Assembly: GCA_029932795.1 (NCBI GenBank)
Contig: JAOZPL010000007.1
Coordinates: 1 to 6,362 of the forward strand
From: Candidatus Zixiibacteriota bacterium
GTDB taxonomy: Bacteria; Zixibacteria; MSB-5A5; GN15; FEB-12
Length of the DNA: 6,362 bases
Direction: 5' to 3'
This document shows, one piece after another, positions 6,274-6,362 of this stretch. How positions within the stretch are numbered: the first letter of the stretch is position 1; every line of letters starts with the position of its first letter. Under the pieces are notes generated by a model. It saw nothing but the letters and a program-made list of their open reading frames with translations, had not been told where the DNA came from and searched no databases. The translations under genes were made by a program, and so were the position numbers.

Positions 6274-6362
6274 AAAAGAGCATCTCTTGTTGTCTGGGGC
6301 TCTCGGCTGTCAGGATACGAAATAAATGTGGTACACGTATAGACCAAACCAATTACCATAAC
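6274..6362 (+). other. Noncoding end of window after phosphofructokinase
   Basis: No gene starts here. A tiny hairpin AAGAG-CAT-CTCTT (6276-6288) follows the stop codon but lacks a GC-rich stem and a T-run, so it is not a convincing terminator. GTACACGTATAG (6331-6342) resembles GTACACTATAG just before the phosphofructokinase ATG (5129-5139) and might be part of a promoter for a gene beyond the window. Confidence 0.35.

Noticed and set aside
6276..6303. Terminator after phosphofructokinase
   Set aside because: The visible stems (AAGAG/CTCTT, or AGAGC/GCTCT with a 17-base loop) are only 5 bp and no T-run follows.
6306..6330. GTCAGGATAC as a cobalamin-riboswitch B12 box
   Set aside because: None of the upstream conserved cobalamin riboswitch segments are present before it, and the following bases do not continue the box.

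Overview
The window reads as a chromosomal segment of a Gram-negative-type bacterium with about 50-55% GC. It holds three complete genes: a secreted von Willebrand A (VWA) protein on the + strand, a glucan phosphorylase (glgP) on the - strand, and a 6-phosphofructokinase on the + strand. An N-terminal carboxypeptidase-regulatory-like fold joined to a YfbK-type VWA protein, and a compact GlgP with an N-terminal DUF3417 region, would suit bacteria of the FCB superphylum or related candidate phyla such as Zixibacteria. That placement is a guess from gene style, not something the sequence proves.

Layout. Bases 1-227 are a noncoding leader with several small hairpins and a possible Shine-Dalgarno-masking pairing, ahead of the VWA gene (228-2234). 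The VWA gene and glgP converge on an 89-base gap filled by a strong, nearly symmetric terminator (2250-2301) that should serve both. glgP (4897 down to 2324) and the phosphofructokinase gene (5143-6273) diverge from a 245-base control region. The last 89 bases are noncoding, with no convincing terminator.

How the genes fit together. GlgP releases glucose-1-phosphate from glycogen or maltodextrin. After conversion to fructose-6-phosphate, phosphofructokinase commits the carbon to glycolysis. The two genes therefore form a short storage-glucan-to-glycolysis module sharing one divergent promoter region. The VWA protein has no evident link to this pathway and is probably an envelope or periplasmic protein.

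The most notable unexplained feature is in the divergent control region. A 15-16 base element, CCGATAAA(A)ACATGAT, occurs twice in opposite orientation, each copy pointing at one gene and lying 45-50 bases before its start codon. In addition, the phosphofructokinase gene has no Shine-Dalgarno sequence, and a -10-like hexamer lies so close to its ATG that the mRNA may be leaderless. No mobile element, CRISPR array, tRNA or rRNA was seen, and I found no clear evidence of a wholly new biological system.
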